A stretch of 64,000 nt of DNA from Nocardia jiangxiensis NBRC 101359 (GCF_000308615.1 NZ_BAGB01000165.1:1-64000), one strand, 5' to 3'. Positions 8,724 through 18,101 are shown, numbered from the stretch's first letter. The notes: generated from the sequence alone by a model not told the origin. Numbers and translations: made by a program.

Positions 8724-10091
8724 ATGTCAAAGCAAACCTCCGGCGCAGGCCGCCCCGACTCAGGTGTGCCTTTCACTATCGTCTCGGCCGACTCGCATGT
8801 GGGTCTTCCCGCCGAAGAATATCGACCATACGTGGATTCAAAGTACCGCGACGAGTTCGACGCGTACATTGAAGACAATCTGGTCTTCCAGTCTCTGTTC
8901 CATAAACTGGGATACCCTTTCAGTCCGGAGGTTCTCCAGGTTATCGACAAGCGCGGGGCGATCACCTCGGGGGGTGTCGCGGGCTTCTTCGACGCGCACC
9001 GTCGGCTAGGAATCCAGGCCGATGAGGGTGTGGTGGCCGAAATTCTGCATCCAGGTGGTCCGATCGCAGTCATTCCGTGGGCAAACCCCGGAACGCGCCG
9101 GGTCTTCGATGAATTGCGGGCGGCGGGCACTACCGCGTACAATCGGTTCCTGGCAGATTTCTGCAGCGTTGATCGCAAGCGGTTCCTCGGCGTGGCTCAA
9201 ACCTACCCGTGGCCCGACGTGCAAGCTGCGGCAAACACTGTGAAGTGGGCGGCGGAGCAGGGCATGGTCGCTATCTATCCGCCGCGATTCGCTGGTGCCG
9301 AGAACGACTTGCCGCCGGTCTACGATCGGTTTTGGGATCCACTGTGGGCTGCATGTTGCGAACACGGGCTTAAGGTTCATCTGCATGCTGGCAGCGGAAA
9401 ACCGCAGGGCTTCATGTTGGAGCGGATCCGGGGTGCTTTGGCACGGGCTGGAGACGGGCCAGATGCCCTAGCGCAGATCTTCGAGAGCATTTTCGACGAG
9501 CGGCGCCCGCTCTGGCAGATGATGTGGGCCGGGGTGTTCGACCGGTTCCCCGAGTTGCAGGTTGTGTTCGCCGAGATCCGCAGCTACTGGATCCCGCCGA
9601 CGCTGGACGCGTTGACCCGCAGGAACCAGGAAGAAGGCGGCGTACTGAAGCGCTCGCCTTGGGAATATTGGCAGCGCAACTGCGCGGTGACACCCACCTT
9701 CATGCGGGTGTCGGACCTCGATGTCCGCGAAAAGATCGGGTTGAGCAAGACGATGTTCGGCACCGATTACCCGCACGCGGAAAGCACCTGGCCCAACACA
9801 CAGGATTTCCTGCGACTCGTGCTCAACGATGTACCGGAGGTCGACGCACGCGCCATTCTCGGTGACAACGCGATCAACTTCTACGGGCTCGACCGCGGGT
9901 ATCTCAATAGCCTTGCCTCGCAATATGGGCCGAAGCCGGAGGAAATCATCGGCCAGGCGCAACTTGTTGACTCTGGCATCGTCCAGCACCTCGACCACCG
10001 GAACGGGCTCAATAAAAAGGTCACCTACGAAGACGAAAAGACTGCCACAGCCCTCGATGTGGATATCGAAACGGCGTCTGCTCAGCGATAA
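8724..10091 (+). CDS. Amidohydrolase-2 family protein, copy 1
   Basis: A 455-residue metal-dependent TIM-barrel enzyme of the amidohydrolase-2 (ACMSD-like decarboxylase/hydrolase) family. Likely metal ligands are in SADSHVG near residue 25, HLHAGSG near residue 220, and FGTDYPHAEST near residue 345. AGGAGG at 8711-8716 gives a strong start at ATG 8724. It follows the BVMO pseudogene by 32 bases. A second, diverged member is at 25739-27022. Family members include non-oxidative decarboxylases of hydroxybenzoates and C-C or C-N hydrolases; which reaction applies here cannot be told from sequence. Confidence 0.8.
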   Translation: MSKQTSGAGRPDSGVPFTIVSADSHVGLPAEEYRPYVDSKYRDEFDAYIEDNLVFQSLFHKLGYPFSPEVLQVIDKRGAITSGGVAGFFDAHRRLGIQADEGVVAEILHPGGPIAVIPWANPGTRRVFDELRAAGTTAYNRFLADFCSVDRKRFLGVAQTYPWPDVQAAANTVKWAAEQGMVAIYPPRFAGAENDLPPVYDRFWDPLWAACCEHGLKVHLHAGSGKPQGFMLERIRGALARAGDGPDALAQIFESIFDERRPLWQMMWAGVFDRFPELQVVFAEIRSYWIPPTLDALTRRNQEEGGVLKRSPWEYWQRNCAVTPTFMRVSDLDVREKIGLSKTMFGTDYPHAESTWPNTQDFLRLVLNDVPEVDARAILGDNAINFYGLDRGYLNSLASQYGPKPEEIIGQAQLVDSGIVQHLDHRNGLNKKVTYEDEKTATALDVDIETASAQR

Positions 10092-10254
10092 GCGGAGATC
10101 TTCCAGCCAGACCGTTACCCAGGCGGTATTCGGAAGTTAAGTTGCTTCGAAAGCCGTTCCTTAGTCTTTCTGGTTGATTGAGAATCATATGCAATCGCGG
10201 CTTCGGAGACCTGTTCGAGCTGCATCACTATCAAACATGAATGGAGAAAATAAC

Positions 10255-11175
10255 ATGAGTGAATCGCCTGTTGTGATTGTCGCGGCCTTGAATGGTGGCG
10301 CTCAGCAGAGTCGCGATGGAGCCTTTGTTCCCAGCAGCGTGCCGGACATCATCGAAGAGGCGATGCGCTGCGAGGAAGCCGGCGCCACGGTGTTGCACTT
10401 CCATGGGCGCGACGCGCAAGGAAAGACCACCGGCGATCCCGCCGTTTACAACGAGATCATTGGCCTGATTCGGGACAAGACAAATCTGCTGATTCAGACG
10501 ACGAATGGGATCGGGATCAGGATGAACCCGGAGACTGGTGATTATGTGTTTCCGGGAGATAAAGAGCGTCTGGCATTGCTGAATTTGGATCCCGAGCCGG
10601 ATTATTACGGTGCGATGGCTGTTTCGATCGATTTCTATGACCCCCATGGTGGCTGCGATGGGGAGGCGTCGTTCCCCACGTCCGGGCGGTTTCTGCAGGA
10701 GACGATTCGCACGGTCTACAGCCGAGGTTCCATGGTGGAGTTCGAGATTCCGCACGTGACGGCGCTGCATCGGGTCATGCGGTATCTCGCCGCTGAGGGC
10801 ATCGATCCGTCGGCTCCCTACATAGGGTTTCTGTATCCGCTGATGCCGTCGTTCGTGCCGAATCATCGGACTTTGTTGCATCTGCAGGACGAGGGGCAGC
10901 GGATGTTCCCGAACGCGATCCGCAACCACTGCGGTGACGGGCCGATGGCCTTCGAAGCAGTGACCACTGCGTTGGCCTTGGGCTTCGAGTGCATCCGCGT
11001 TGGCTTCGAGCAGAGTATCTACCTGGCCGACGGATCGGTCGCTCACCGCAACCATCAGCAGGTCGAGCAGGCGGTCCAGATCGCCAAGATCTATGGTCGA
11101 CGTCCGGCAACGCCCGCGGAAGCCGTCAAAATCCTTCAAGTTCACCGAGGACCGCAGCAGGTAGGCATGGCCTGA
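10255..11175 (+). CDS. Beta-keto acid cleavage enzyme (BKACE, DUF849), copy 1
   Basis: A 306-residue TIM-barrel enzyme of the Kce/BKACE family, which condenses a beta-keto acid with acetyl-CoA to give acetoacetate and a new acyl-CoA. The zinc histidines are in VLHFHGR (about residues 45-51) and the zinc glutamate in RVGFEQS near residue 260. Most family members read ED after RVG-x, whereas here E is followed by Q. The start is ATG 10255, with GGAG at 10243-10246. It is the full-length paralog of 42229-43149, and both are followed by a class II aldolase gene. The cognate keto acid is unknown. Confidence 0.8.
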   Translation: MSESPVVIVAALNGGAQQSRDGAFVPSSVPDIIEEAMRCEEAGATVLHFHGRDAQGKTTGDPAVYNEIIGLIRDKTNLLIQTTNGIGIRMNPETGDYVFPGDKERLALLNLDPEPDYYGAMAVSIDFYDPHGGCDGEASFPTSGRFLQETIRTVYSRGSMVEFEIPHVTALHRVMRYLAAEGIDPSAPYIGFLYPLMPSFVPNHRTLLHLQDEGQRMFPNAIRNHCGDGPMAFEAVTTALALGFECIRVGFEQSIYLADGSVAHRNHQQVEQAVQIAKIYGRRPATPAEAVKILQVHRGPQQVGMA

Positions 11176-11235
11176 TTCCCCGCGTAGTCCAGCGCCTCTA
11201 CCGCAAAGCAAGTCATCGATAACAAGGGAGTCACT

Positions 11236-11943
11236 GTGTCCGATATCCGCGAACCGAGTACAGAACTGGTGATGGCCAACCGTATCCTTGCGGCGCAAGG
11301 GGTGGTCGATGGGTGGGGTCATGTAAGTGTGCGCCACCCGGACCGGGCAGACCGGTTCCTGCTCGCTCGCGGCTTGGCACCTGCGATTGTGACCCGGGAC
11401 GACCTGCTGGAAATGGATGTCGTCACCGGTGAGCCGGTCGATGGTGGGCACACCTACCTGGAGCGGCACATCCACTCCGGTATCTACCGAGCCCGTCCGG
11501 ACGTGAATGCTGTTGTTCATAGTCACGCCCCCGATATGATCCCGTTCAGTGTGACCGGCACCGATCTCCAACCGCTGTTGCACTCGGCTGCGTTTCTAGG
11601 CGACGGCGCACCCCGTTTCGCCATCGACGGTGTACTGACCGGCGTGCTGATCGACTCCTCGGCGATCGGGGACGCGCTGGCCGCATCACTGGGTGCGGCT
11701 CCGCTGGTGCTCATGCGATCGCACGGAGTCTCGGTGGTGGGAACCTCGTTGACTCAGGCGGTCTACCGCTCGGTCTACGCACGGATGAACGCATGCGTCC
11801 AGCTACAGTCGATTGCTCTCGGTGACGTGACCTATCTGTCGAGTCAGGAAAGTCGGGAGATCGCGACGACCGTCGACAAGGTCCTGGATCGGCTCTGGAA
11901 CCTGTGGGTTCGCGAACTCGGCGATGCCGCGAACCTGATCTGA
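11236..11943 (+). CDS. Class II aldolase/adducin family protein, copy 1
   Basis: A 235-residue class II aldolase-fold protein, which uses zinc to cleave or form aldol bonds. The fold's catalytic glutamate is in YLERHIHSG, the first two zinc histidines in VVHSHAPD, and the third in MRSHGVSVVG, so the active site looks complete. The start is GTG 11236, with AGGGAG at 11225-11230. It lies 60 bases after BKACE, and the same order recurs at 42229-43978. A retro-aldol step coupled to the BKACE product is a reasonable inference, though some family members act as decarboxylases or epimerases. Confidence 0.8.
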   Translation: MSDIREPSTELVMANRILAAQGVVDGWGHVSVRHPDRADRFLLARGLAPAIVTRDDLLEMDVVTGEPVDGGHTYLERHIHSGIYRARPDVNAVVHSHAPDMIPFSVTGTDLQPLLHSAAFLGDGAPRFAIDGVLTGVLIDSSAIGDALAASLGAAPLVLMRSHGVSVVGTSLTQAVYRSVYARMNACVQLQSIALGDVTYLSSQESREIATTVDKVLDRLWNLWVRELGDAANLI

Positions 11944-12355
11944 CAACTGGACGAGGGTATTCGTCTGTTCGGGATCGAGCCCATCGTCATCGTAGTCGAG
12001 CGTCACCTCGATTTGGACGCGCTGGATGGATATCGGCCGAAAGATCGGCCCGGATAGTGCTGAAAGCGAATTCGCCCGCGCGGGTGACGTATACATGCAG
12101 CTGTGGTTGTATCCGCGAGGGTGCTCCAGTTCGTTGGATATCCAGCCCTGGAGGGCAGCTGCGGCGGGATATCTTCCGCTCATCATGACAACGATATTAA
12201 TGTATTTCGGACGGCACGTCGCTTGACCAATAGAAGTGTGGTATTTCGACCGCCACAAAGTGGATTAGTAGCAAAGTATGATACATAGGCATCCGACTCG
12301 TCAGCTGACTGGATCGCCTTCGTCTCATCCTAGTATCGACAGAAGGGAATGGGTC
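11944..12355. other. Intergenic region with an unexplained minus-strand open frame
   Basis: About 410 bases without a supported gene. A minus-strand open frame from 12258 runs back into the aldolase gene. Its middle part (VQIEVTLDYDDDGLDPEQ) has a protein-like composition, but it matches no family I recognise and has no ribosome-binding site. It may be a gene remnant or chance. Confidence 0.3.
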
Positions 12356-12907
12356 ATGAGCCATGACTCGGAGCTAGATCGGCATGCGGTGCATCAACTG
12401 CTGGTCAAGCAGCGTCTGCACGATCTCGAGATGGCGTACTGTCGCGGTATCGACCGCCGCGATCGTGAACTATTCAGGTCGGTGTATTTCGATGACGCCG
12501 TAGAGGATCATGGCGGGATGTTCCAGGGTCCAGTGGAAGAGTTCGTCGATTGGGTTTTCGGCGGATTTATGAGCCGGATCGACAGCACAGCTCACTATGT
12601 GCTCAACGAGGCATACCGCATCGACGGTGACAAGGCAGAGGGAGAGATCCACCGCATCTCCTACCATCGCATCCTGGAACCTGGTGTCGACCAGCGATTT
12701 TCGGCGGTACGCAGTTTCAGTCGCTACGAATGCCGGGGCGGGATCTGGAAGATTGCTCGCCGAACTTCCGTCCGCGACTGGATTGTCGATACGCCGCAGA
12801 CTGTGGATTTGCTCGGTGGGCAGGTTGCGATGTCCCTGAGCGCGCACGGCAATGCCGACCGCTCGTACGTCGAACTCCCTCTCTTCTCTCCGGGGCCGAT
12901 CGACTAG
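12356..12907 (+). CDS. SnoaL-like (NTF2-fold) protein
   Basis: A 183-residue NTF2-fold protein of the SnoaL-like/aromatic dioxygenase small-subunit-like group. The typical N-terminal helix pattern (LEMAYCRGIDRRDRELFRSV, then FDDAVEDHG) is clear, and YRISYHRIL with RTSVRDWIVDTPQ follows further on. ATG 12356 has AGAAGGGA at 12341-12348; the frame is open to 12278 without such a signal. Family members are isomerases, cyclases, dehydratases or dioxygenase beta subunits. No dioxygenase alpha subunit is present here, so an isomerase or dehydratase role is more likely. Confidence 0.7.
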   Translation: MSHDSELDRHAVHQLLVKQRLHDLEMAYCRGIDRRDRELFRSVYFDDAVEDHGGMFQGPVEEFVDWVFGGFMSRIDSTAHYVLNEAYRIDGDKAEGEIHRISYHRILEPGVDQRFSAVRSFSRYECRGGIWKIARRTSVRDWIVDTPQTVDLLGGQVAMSLSAHGNADRSYVELPLFSPGPID

Positions 12908-13168
12908 GCGACACCGTCGTGAGCTCGCACGGGTGCCCGAAATCGGCGGTCCTATTGGTATTCCGCGGATAGGGTCAGCGGGAGGTGCCCATGTAATTTG
13001 GATCGCCGTTCGGTCGTAGTGACAAGAGTTCAATATAGTAATAACGCATCTGCGCAGGCCGGTTTAGATGATCGTCCCGCGGAGTGTGGGAAGAGGCGGC
13101 TTCCAGCCGCATCTATGTAGGCCTGGGAACCCGAAAGTGGACCAGGAGGCGATCAAGAGAGCGAATCA

Positions 13169-14476
13169 ATGGCGATTTTCGAGTCCGAACCGCCGGTGCA
13201 ACCGCGTAGCTTCTCTGTGGAACGTGCATCCGTTGCAAGGCGGGCGGGCATTTCCGCAGCGGTAGGTACGGGTATCGAGTTTTTTGATTTCACAATCTAT
13301 GCGTATCTAGCTACCACTATAGCCCCCCTGTTCTTCGCGGCTCACGATCAAATGGTGGGGCTATTGGCGACATTGGGTGTATATGCGATCGGGTATATCG
13401 CGAGGCCGCTTGGTGCTGTGATCTTCGGCCGGCTCGGTGATCAGCGGGGGCGGCGGCCCACGCTGCTGCTGACTGTGACGCTGATGGGAGTAGCGACCGC
13501 GCTGACCGGCCTGTTGCCGACATACGCCACGATAGGGGTGGCGGCGCCGATCTTGCTGACAGTGTTGAGGATCGGGCAGAGCATCGCGGCGGGGGGTGAA
13601 ATTGGTGGCGCTGCGGTCCTGGTCGCGGAATCCGCTCCGAGGAAGCGGCGCGGCATCCTAGGGTCTTCGACATCTCTGGGTGCCACCATTGGTGCGACGC
13701 TCGCTGCCGTGGTCGTGGGGGTGGTCAGCCTTTTGCCTGGACACGCCCTCGCAACCTGGGGTTGGCGCGCGACCTTCCTGATCTCGGTACCCTTGTTGAT
13801 CGTCTGCCTGATCTACCGGCTGCGGGTCGAGGAATCTCCGATTTTCCAGCAGATGGTCGCCGAGCATACGCCGGTCAAGGCGCCAGTTTCAGGTGTGTTA
13901 GCCCGCCGCAAGAAGGGCCTGCTGAAGGTTGCGCTGATAACGTTCGCTGTCACCACGACGGGTAAATTGTCGTCTCTGTACCTGGTCGTGCACTTCGCCG
14001 AGCTGGGCTACCCGGTGTCCGTGTCGGTTTGGTTCGCGGCCAGCTTTACCCTCGCGTCTGCCACGGTGATGGTGTACGCCGGGCACCTGTCCGATCAGTG
14101 GGGGCGCCGCCGGATCATGACCATCGGGTTTGGCGGGTTCATAGCGTTGGCTATCCCTGCGTACCTTTTGATGGACGTGAATCTGATCGCCGCGGCTGTT
14201 CTGGTACTGATATTGAACTTGTTCCACGGGTTGAATCTTGCCGTCTACTTCACCGCTTTCGCCGAGCAGTTCCCGAACGAGTTCCGTTACACCGGGGTGG
14301 CCCTGGGATACAACCTCGGAAGTGTCATAGGCGGTGGGGCGGCGTCCCTCGTCGCAACTGCCTTGGTCGCCTCGACCGGCATCGCTATCAGTCCATCGTT
14401 CTACATCGTGTTCGCAGCCGTGATCGGTTTGGCCACGCTCGGGACGTTACGGGACCGGTCGCAAGCTGAACTTTGA
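13169..14476 (+). CDS. MHS-family MFS transporter, copy 2
   Basis: A 435-residue carrier very similar along its whole length to the product of 226-1533, with EFFDFTIYA at residues 37-45 and GRLGDQRGRRP at 87-97. ATG 13169 has only a weak purine run (GAGAG, 13157-13161) upstream, while a better AGGAGG at 13143-13148 is too far away, so the exact start is less certain. The two copies bracket block A and probably import related organic acids; which one serves which substrate is unknown. No gene was seen in the 260 bases before it. Confidence 0.85.
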   Translation: MAIFESEPPVQPRSFSVERASVARRAGISAAVGTGIEFFDFTIYAYLATTIAPLFFAAHDQMVGLLATLGVYAIGYIARPLGAVIFGRLGDQRGRRPTLLLTVTLMGVATALTGLLPTYATIGVAAPILLTVLRIGQSIAAGGEIGGAAVLVAESAPRKRRGILGSSTSLGATIGATLAAVVVGVVSLLPGHALATWGWRATFLISVPLLIVCLIYRLRVEESPIFQQMVAEHTPVKAPVSGVLARRKKGLLKVALITFAVTTTGKLSSLYLVVHFAELGYPVSVSVWFAASFTLASATVMVYAGHLSDQWGRRRIMTIGFGGFIALAIPAYLLMDVNLIAAAVLVLILNLFHGLNLAVYFTAFAEQFPNEFRYTGVALGYNLGSVIGGGAASLVATALVASTGIAISPSFYIVFAAVIGLATLGTLRDRSQAEL

Positions 14477-14670
14477 AGTACCGGTCGCTGGTCATCGTGG
14501 ACCGGGTCAACGCAGGTGCGGGACGACCAGCAGATGGGCACCGTTGCATTCAAGGCTGCGCGGTGGGGCATCTTGACGGGCGTGGCCGGTTCCGTAATGC
14601 GCCGCGGTCGCGAAACGCCTCGCAGTGTTCTCAGCAGACCCCATATCGACCAAATATCATACAGACAGCC

Positions 14671-14693
14671 TAAACAGGTACACTGTCTGTTTA
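14671..14693. promoter_or_regulatory. MarR operator overlapping the MarR start codon
   Basis: TAAACAG (14671-14677) and CTGTTTA (14687-14693) are perfect 7-base arms around nine bases. A second pair, ACAGACAG (14661-14668) and CTGTCTGT (14683-14690), overlaps it. The right arm ends on the A of the MarR ATG. This placement fits a repressor that blocks its own leaderless or near-leaderless transcript. Confidence 0.55.
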
Positions 14694-15130
14694 TGATTGC
14701 ACCGTTGCCTCATGACATCGCTGGAGACCTTACCCATGCGATGGTTCGTTTGCGGGCGCGTTTGCGGGCTGAGTCGGCGCCGACTGATATGAAGTGGTCG
14801 TGGTCGCAGATCACGACGCTCAACCGTATCGCTCAAGAGGGTTCCGCCACGGTCAGCGAGTTAGCCGTCGCCGAGCATGTTCGTCCCCAGTCGATGGCGT
14901 CTATTGTCTCGGCCCTGCTCGACGGAGGGCTCGTAGCACGGAGATCGGATCCCAACGATGGTCGCAAGACGCTGATTTCCATTACCGATGAAGGCGCCGA
15001 ACTGCTCGCCAGAATTCCTACCATGCGTGAAACCTGGCTCGAGGCCGCCATTGAAAGGCATCTGTCTCCTGCAGAGCGCGAAACGCTGGCCAACGCCGCG
15101 CGAATCATGGAGTCTCTCGCCGACTGCTGA
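14693..15130 (+). CDS. MarR-family regulator 1
   Basis: A 145-residue MarR winged-helix regulator. Recognition helix and wing are visible as VSELAVAEHVRPQSMASIV and SDPNDGRKTLISIT. The start is ATG 14693 because the longer open frame from 14516 adds nothing MarR-like. No ribosome-binding site precedes it, and an operator-like palindrome overlaps the start codon, so the mRNA is probably leaderless. It is a close paralog of the MarR at 19068-19535. Likely targets are itself and nearby export genes; the ligand is unknown. Confidence 0.8.
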   Translation: MIAPLPHDIAGDLTHAMVRLRARLRAESAPTDMKWSWSQITTLNRIAQEGSATVSELAVAEHVRPQSMASIVSALLDGGLVARRSDPNDGRKTLISITDEGAELLARIPTMRETWLEAAIERHLSPAERETLANAARIMESLADC

Positions 15131-15242
15131 TTTTCGATATCCCCGCTTGCCACCCCGGATCGCTCACGGGTAATGATCGTCGGCGGGTTTCGCGGTCTCG
15201 CCCTCCGCTTTAGGCCGAGAATGTCTCGATGCGAAGAATCGG

Positions 15243-15294
15243 CGCTCAAACCGTCGAGTGGACCCTTTGACTTCTCTGCTCGACGGTTTGAGCG
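15243..15294. terminator. Bidirectional stem-loop between convergent genes
   Basis: Perfect 16-base arms (CGCTCAAACCGTCGAG at 15243-15258 and its complement at 15279-15294) enclose a 20-base loop, between the convergent ends of MarR 1 (15130) and the secreted-protein gene (15304). There is no strong U-tract. A terminator for both genes is the simplest reading. Confidence 0.7.
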
Positions 15295-15303
15295 TTTACC
15301 TGG

Positions 15304-16053
15304 TCAGTGTCCCGGCTGCGGGCCCGCCGGTGGCACAATCGGAGCGTTCATCGTCTGGAAATACTGGAACAACGCACCGACAGCGATCGGACCACCGACC
15401 AACAGAGTGCCGCCGATACCAGCGATAGGAGCGAACAGCACCGCACCACCCACACAACCCGCGATCGGCCCTACCCCGAGCAACCATGCCACCGGAGTCG
15501 TTGCCGCTGCACCCACTACAAGCCCTGCGATACATCCGATACCAGCGCCGACTACCGTACCGAGCATCCCGCTCAACATACTTCCGACGGTGAGCTGCTG
15601 CACCAGGGTCCCCAATGCATCCGAGGACCGCTTGTCCGCGCTCGGGTAGGTCGCTGCAACATGCTTCAAGGCTCCGTCAACCGGTACGACGCTGGCGGGC
15701 GAAACATCCGGAGCCGGAGTGGCAGCAGCCGGAGTCGTATTCGGGGTCAACACTACAGTCCGGCCTGTAACCGCTGCATTGATTGGGTGATCGAGGTTAT
15801 TCATTCTGTAGGTCAGTGGGATCGCGGCAACCTCACCACCATGTACATCCAGGATATTCAGTTGATTATCTCGAACCGCCAAAGAGCCGGAATCGGTCGA
15901 CAGAACCACAGATTTATCGGCTACCTTCGCGGTGTAGTGAATCTCCTGTGTGGGCACACTTCCCGACGCTGGAGCGGCGGACGCCGTTCCAGCGCACAGG
16001 CCGATAACTGTGGCAGCCGACACCGCAGCAGCAGCGAATTTCTTGCCATTCAT
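15304..16053 (-). CDS. Secreted alanine/glycine-rich protein of Nocardia type
   Basis: A 249-residue exported protein. The signal peptide spans about residues 1-26 (KK, a hydrophobic core, then a cleavage site after ASA). A polar domain of about 100 residues follows (VPTQEIHYTAKV onward), then a Pro/Ala linker and a glycine-rich hydrophobic segment (about 165-235, GAGIGCIAGLVVGAAA). This layout is common in uncharacterised Nocardia secreted proteins and is the best taxonomic hint in the window. ATG 16053 has a GAGAGAGGGG purine run upstream. The function is unknown; it appears unrelated to the catabolic genes around it. Nothing further was seen in the 270 bases upstream. Confidence 0.75.
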   Translation of the reverse strand: MNGKKFAAAAVSAATVIGLCAGTASAAPASGSVPTQEIHYTAKVADKSVVLSTDSGSLAVRDNQLNILDVHGGEVAAIPLTYRMNNLDHPINAAVTGRTVVLTPNTTPAAATPAPDVSPASVVPVDGALKHVAATYPSADKRSSDALGTLVQQLTVGSMLSGMLGTVVGAGIGCIAGLVVGAAATTPVAWLLGVGPIAGCVGGAVLFAPIAGIGGTLLVGGPIAVGALFQYFQTMNAPIVPPAGPQPGH

Positions 16054-16325
16054 TTAAATCCCCTCTCTCCAGGAGTAAATCGAATTCTTCTCAGTGGGTC
16101 GTCGGCGCCAGGCTTTTGGATCCGATGTTGGGTACGCCCCGGTTCGGCGTGGTTGATAATCCTCGGTTATTCGACAGCGGCTAGCTTGATCTACCTGCTC
16201 ACGGCAGTCGGCGGAAAATGTCGCCATTGCTGGCGGGGAATCTGCTCTCAACGGTTTGAAATAGTTGTCGTAACCGTCAGCGCTTCGGGATATCGGGCGT
16301 CTCGAGTGCAATCGGAGATGGTGAA

Positions 16326-18101
16326 TTAATCCCGTCGTGCATCGAACGCGAGGGCTTGTTCTGTGACCGTTGCTTGCAGCAGCTCGATCTCTGCTCTGGC
16401 GGCTTCGAGGGCGGTAGTTATGGTGTCCAGTTCGGCCCGCTGCGTAGGTTGCCGGGTTGGATCCAACGCGTCGAGCGCACCTTCCTTTGCTGTGCGGCAG
16501 ATCGATACCACCGTCGACTGATCCACCCCCCATTTCTCAGCTGCCTCGTCGCGAGTGACCTTCCGAGTCAGAACCTGCACGAACATCTCATACTTGTCCG
16601 TCGGTGCCAGCTGATTGTGAGATGCATCCTGCGGCTCCGTAACAGTTGCCTTCGGAAAGGTTTGTCGCTTGGCGAGGCTGCGGTCGAGCACAGTCAGGGC
16701 CAGGACGACGATGCTGACGCCGGCCAGAATCGCGGCTGTCACATGCAGGCCGGAATCGGTCACATCGTGGCGGAAGACGGTTCCCGTGATGGTTGCCGAG
16801 GCAATCGAGCCGAGGTAGCCGAAGGTGCGGAACAGTCCGGCCGCGGTTCCTACCTGTTCGGCAGGTGCCTGAACGTAGAGGGCGGTCTGGTTGGATACGG
16901 TAGTAGTGCCCAGGGTGACGGCGAACAACAGAGTGACGCCGATGATGGCTACCAGTGGTGTGGTTGAAGTGAACAGTGCCACGGCACCGGAGGCGACCAC
17001 CAAGCTTGCTGCGCCGAGTACCAGCGGGCCACGGACGAGGTTTCGTGCCGCAACCGGCCGCGCAACAATTGCGCCGAGAACCCCCATCGGTAGCAGCATC
17101 AGGCCGGCGGCTTGGGTAGACAATCCATGGCCAGCTTCAAGCCACTGAGTGAGACCGAACAGCACGGTGTAGAAGGCCAGCAGGGTGAGTGCGCCGCGCA
17201 GGTAGGTGCGGGTGAGCGCCATATTGGAAGCGAGCAGGCGCATGTCGATGAACGGTGACGATGCGCGCAACTCCCACCACACGAGCACGATGCCTAGGGC
17301 TAGAAAGATGCCCAGAGGCAACCATGCAGGAGAGGGCAGTGAGAGCAGGAAGACGAGTAGCGCACTCATCATCCCGCCGAACAGCACAATTCCGCTGGCA
17401 TCTACGCGACGGGCAATTTCACCTAGCGGACGACGCTCGAACCGATCATCCTTCGGCACCCAAGCCAGTGTCATCAGCAGGACCAGGATCGTAACCGGAA
17501 GGTTGACGAAGAAGGCCGAGCGCCAGCCGAACATGGCCAGAAGAACGCCTCCGATCGGAGGGCCTACTGCAACGGTCGCGGTGCCGGCGATAGACAGGCC
17601 ACCGAGCACGTTGCCTGGCGGTTCGTTCATCCCCTCCAGGCTCGCTCGGCGGCGAATGATCACCATGGCCGCCGGATATCCGGCCGATGTACCGATACCG
17701 ATGAGCACGCGTGCAACGGTGAGCGTAGTCAGATCGCTTCCGAAGCCACCAATGATGCCGCCCACCAGCACCAAAGCCGTGCCGACGAGGTACACCCGTC
17801 GCGGGCCGAGTACCTCGGACAGCTTTCCAGCTGTGGGCTGCGCGATCGCACTGGCGAGGTAGAGCGCGGACACCAGGATGGCGGTCTGGCCGACTGACGT
17901 CCCGAGAGCGTGCGCGATCGGGACCAGGCCTGTCGCGATCAGGGCGCTGTTGATGGGATTGAGCGCCGAAGTCATGAACAGCGGCGTACAGAACTGCCAC
18001 GAAAATGCCTTGCGAGACTTGCTGGAGCCGGAATTGAACGAGGTGCCAGTCCTTCGATGCGTGCCACCTCGGGTGGCAGATGGTGCCTCTGATGGTGTCA
18101 T
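16326..18101 (-). CDS. 14-helix MFS exporter fused to a transposase-like helix-turn-helix
   Basis: A 591-residue protein. Residues about 35-475 form a DHA2-type (EmrB/QacA-like) drug:H+ antiporter, with NPINSALIATGLVPIA in the first helix and VLIGIGTSAGYPAAM in the motif C region. Residues about 502-545 form a helix-turn-helix like that of IS3-family OrfA proteins (YEMFVQVLTRKVTRDEAAEK, then WGVDQSTVVSICRTAK). A probable coiled coil follows at about 555-585. The tail is in frame without interruption and there is no insertion-sequence end, so this is a genuine fusion. ATG 18101 has GGAGA six bases upstream. The 45-bp palindrome at 18252-18296 lies in its promoter region. An MFS protein without the tail is at 49938-51326. 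Confidence 0.85.
   Translation of the reverse strand: MTPSEAPSATRGGTHRRTGTSFNSGSSKSRKAFSWQFCTPLFMTSALNPINSALIATGLVPIAHALGTSVGQTAILVSALYLASAIAQPTAGKLSEVLGPRRVYLVGTALVLVGGIIGGFGSDLTTLTVARVLIGIGTSAGYPAAMVIIRRRASLEGMNEPPGNVLGGLSIAGTATVAVGPPIGGVLLAMFGWRSAFFVNLPVTILVLLMTLAWVPKDDRFERRPLGEIARRVDASGIVLFGGMMSALLVFLLSLPSPAWLPLGIFLALGIVLVWWELRASSPFIDMRLLASNMALTRTYLRGALTLLAFYTVLFGLTQWLEAGHGLSTQAAGLMLLPMGVLGAIVARPVAARNLVRGPLVLGAASLVVASGAVALFTSTTPLVAIIGVTLLFAVTLGTTTVSNQTALYVQAPAEQVGTAAGLFRTFGYLGSIASATITGTVFRHDVTDSGLHVTAAILAGVSIVVLALTVLDRSLAKRQTFPKATVTEPQDASHNQLAPTDKYEMFVQVLTRKVTRDEAAEKWGVDQSTVVSICRTAKEGALDALDPTRQPTQRAELDTITTALEAARAEIELLQATVTEQALAFDARRD

Noticed and set aside
11803-12258. Minus-strand open frame overlapping the aldolase 3' end
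   Set aside because: A short protein-like stretch is visible, but half the frame is antisense to a well-supported gene and no family or ribosome-binding site was found.
16326-16600. IS3-type transposase gene fragment inside the MFS region
   Set aside because: The helix-turn-helix is in frame with the MFS protein, and no inverted repeats, target duplication or integrase core were seen, so it is called a fused domain.
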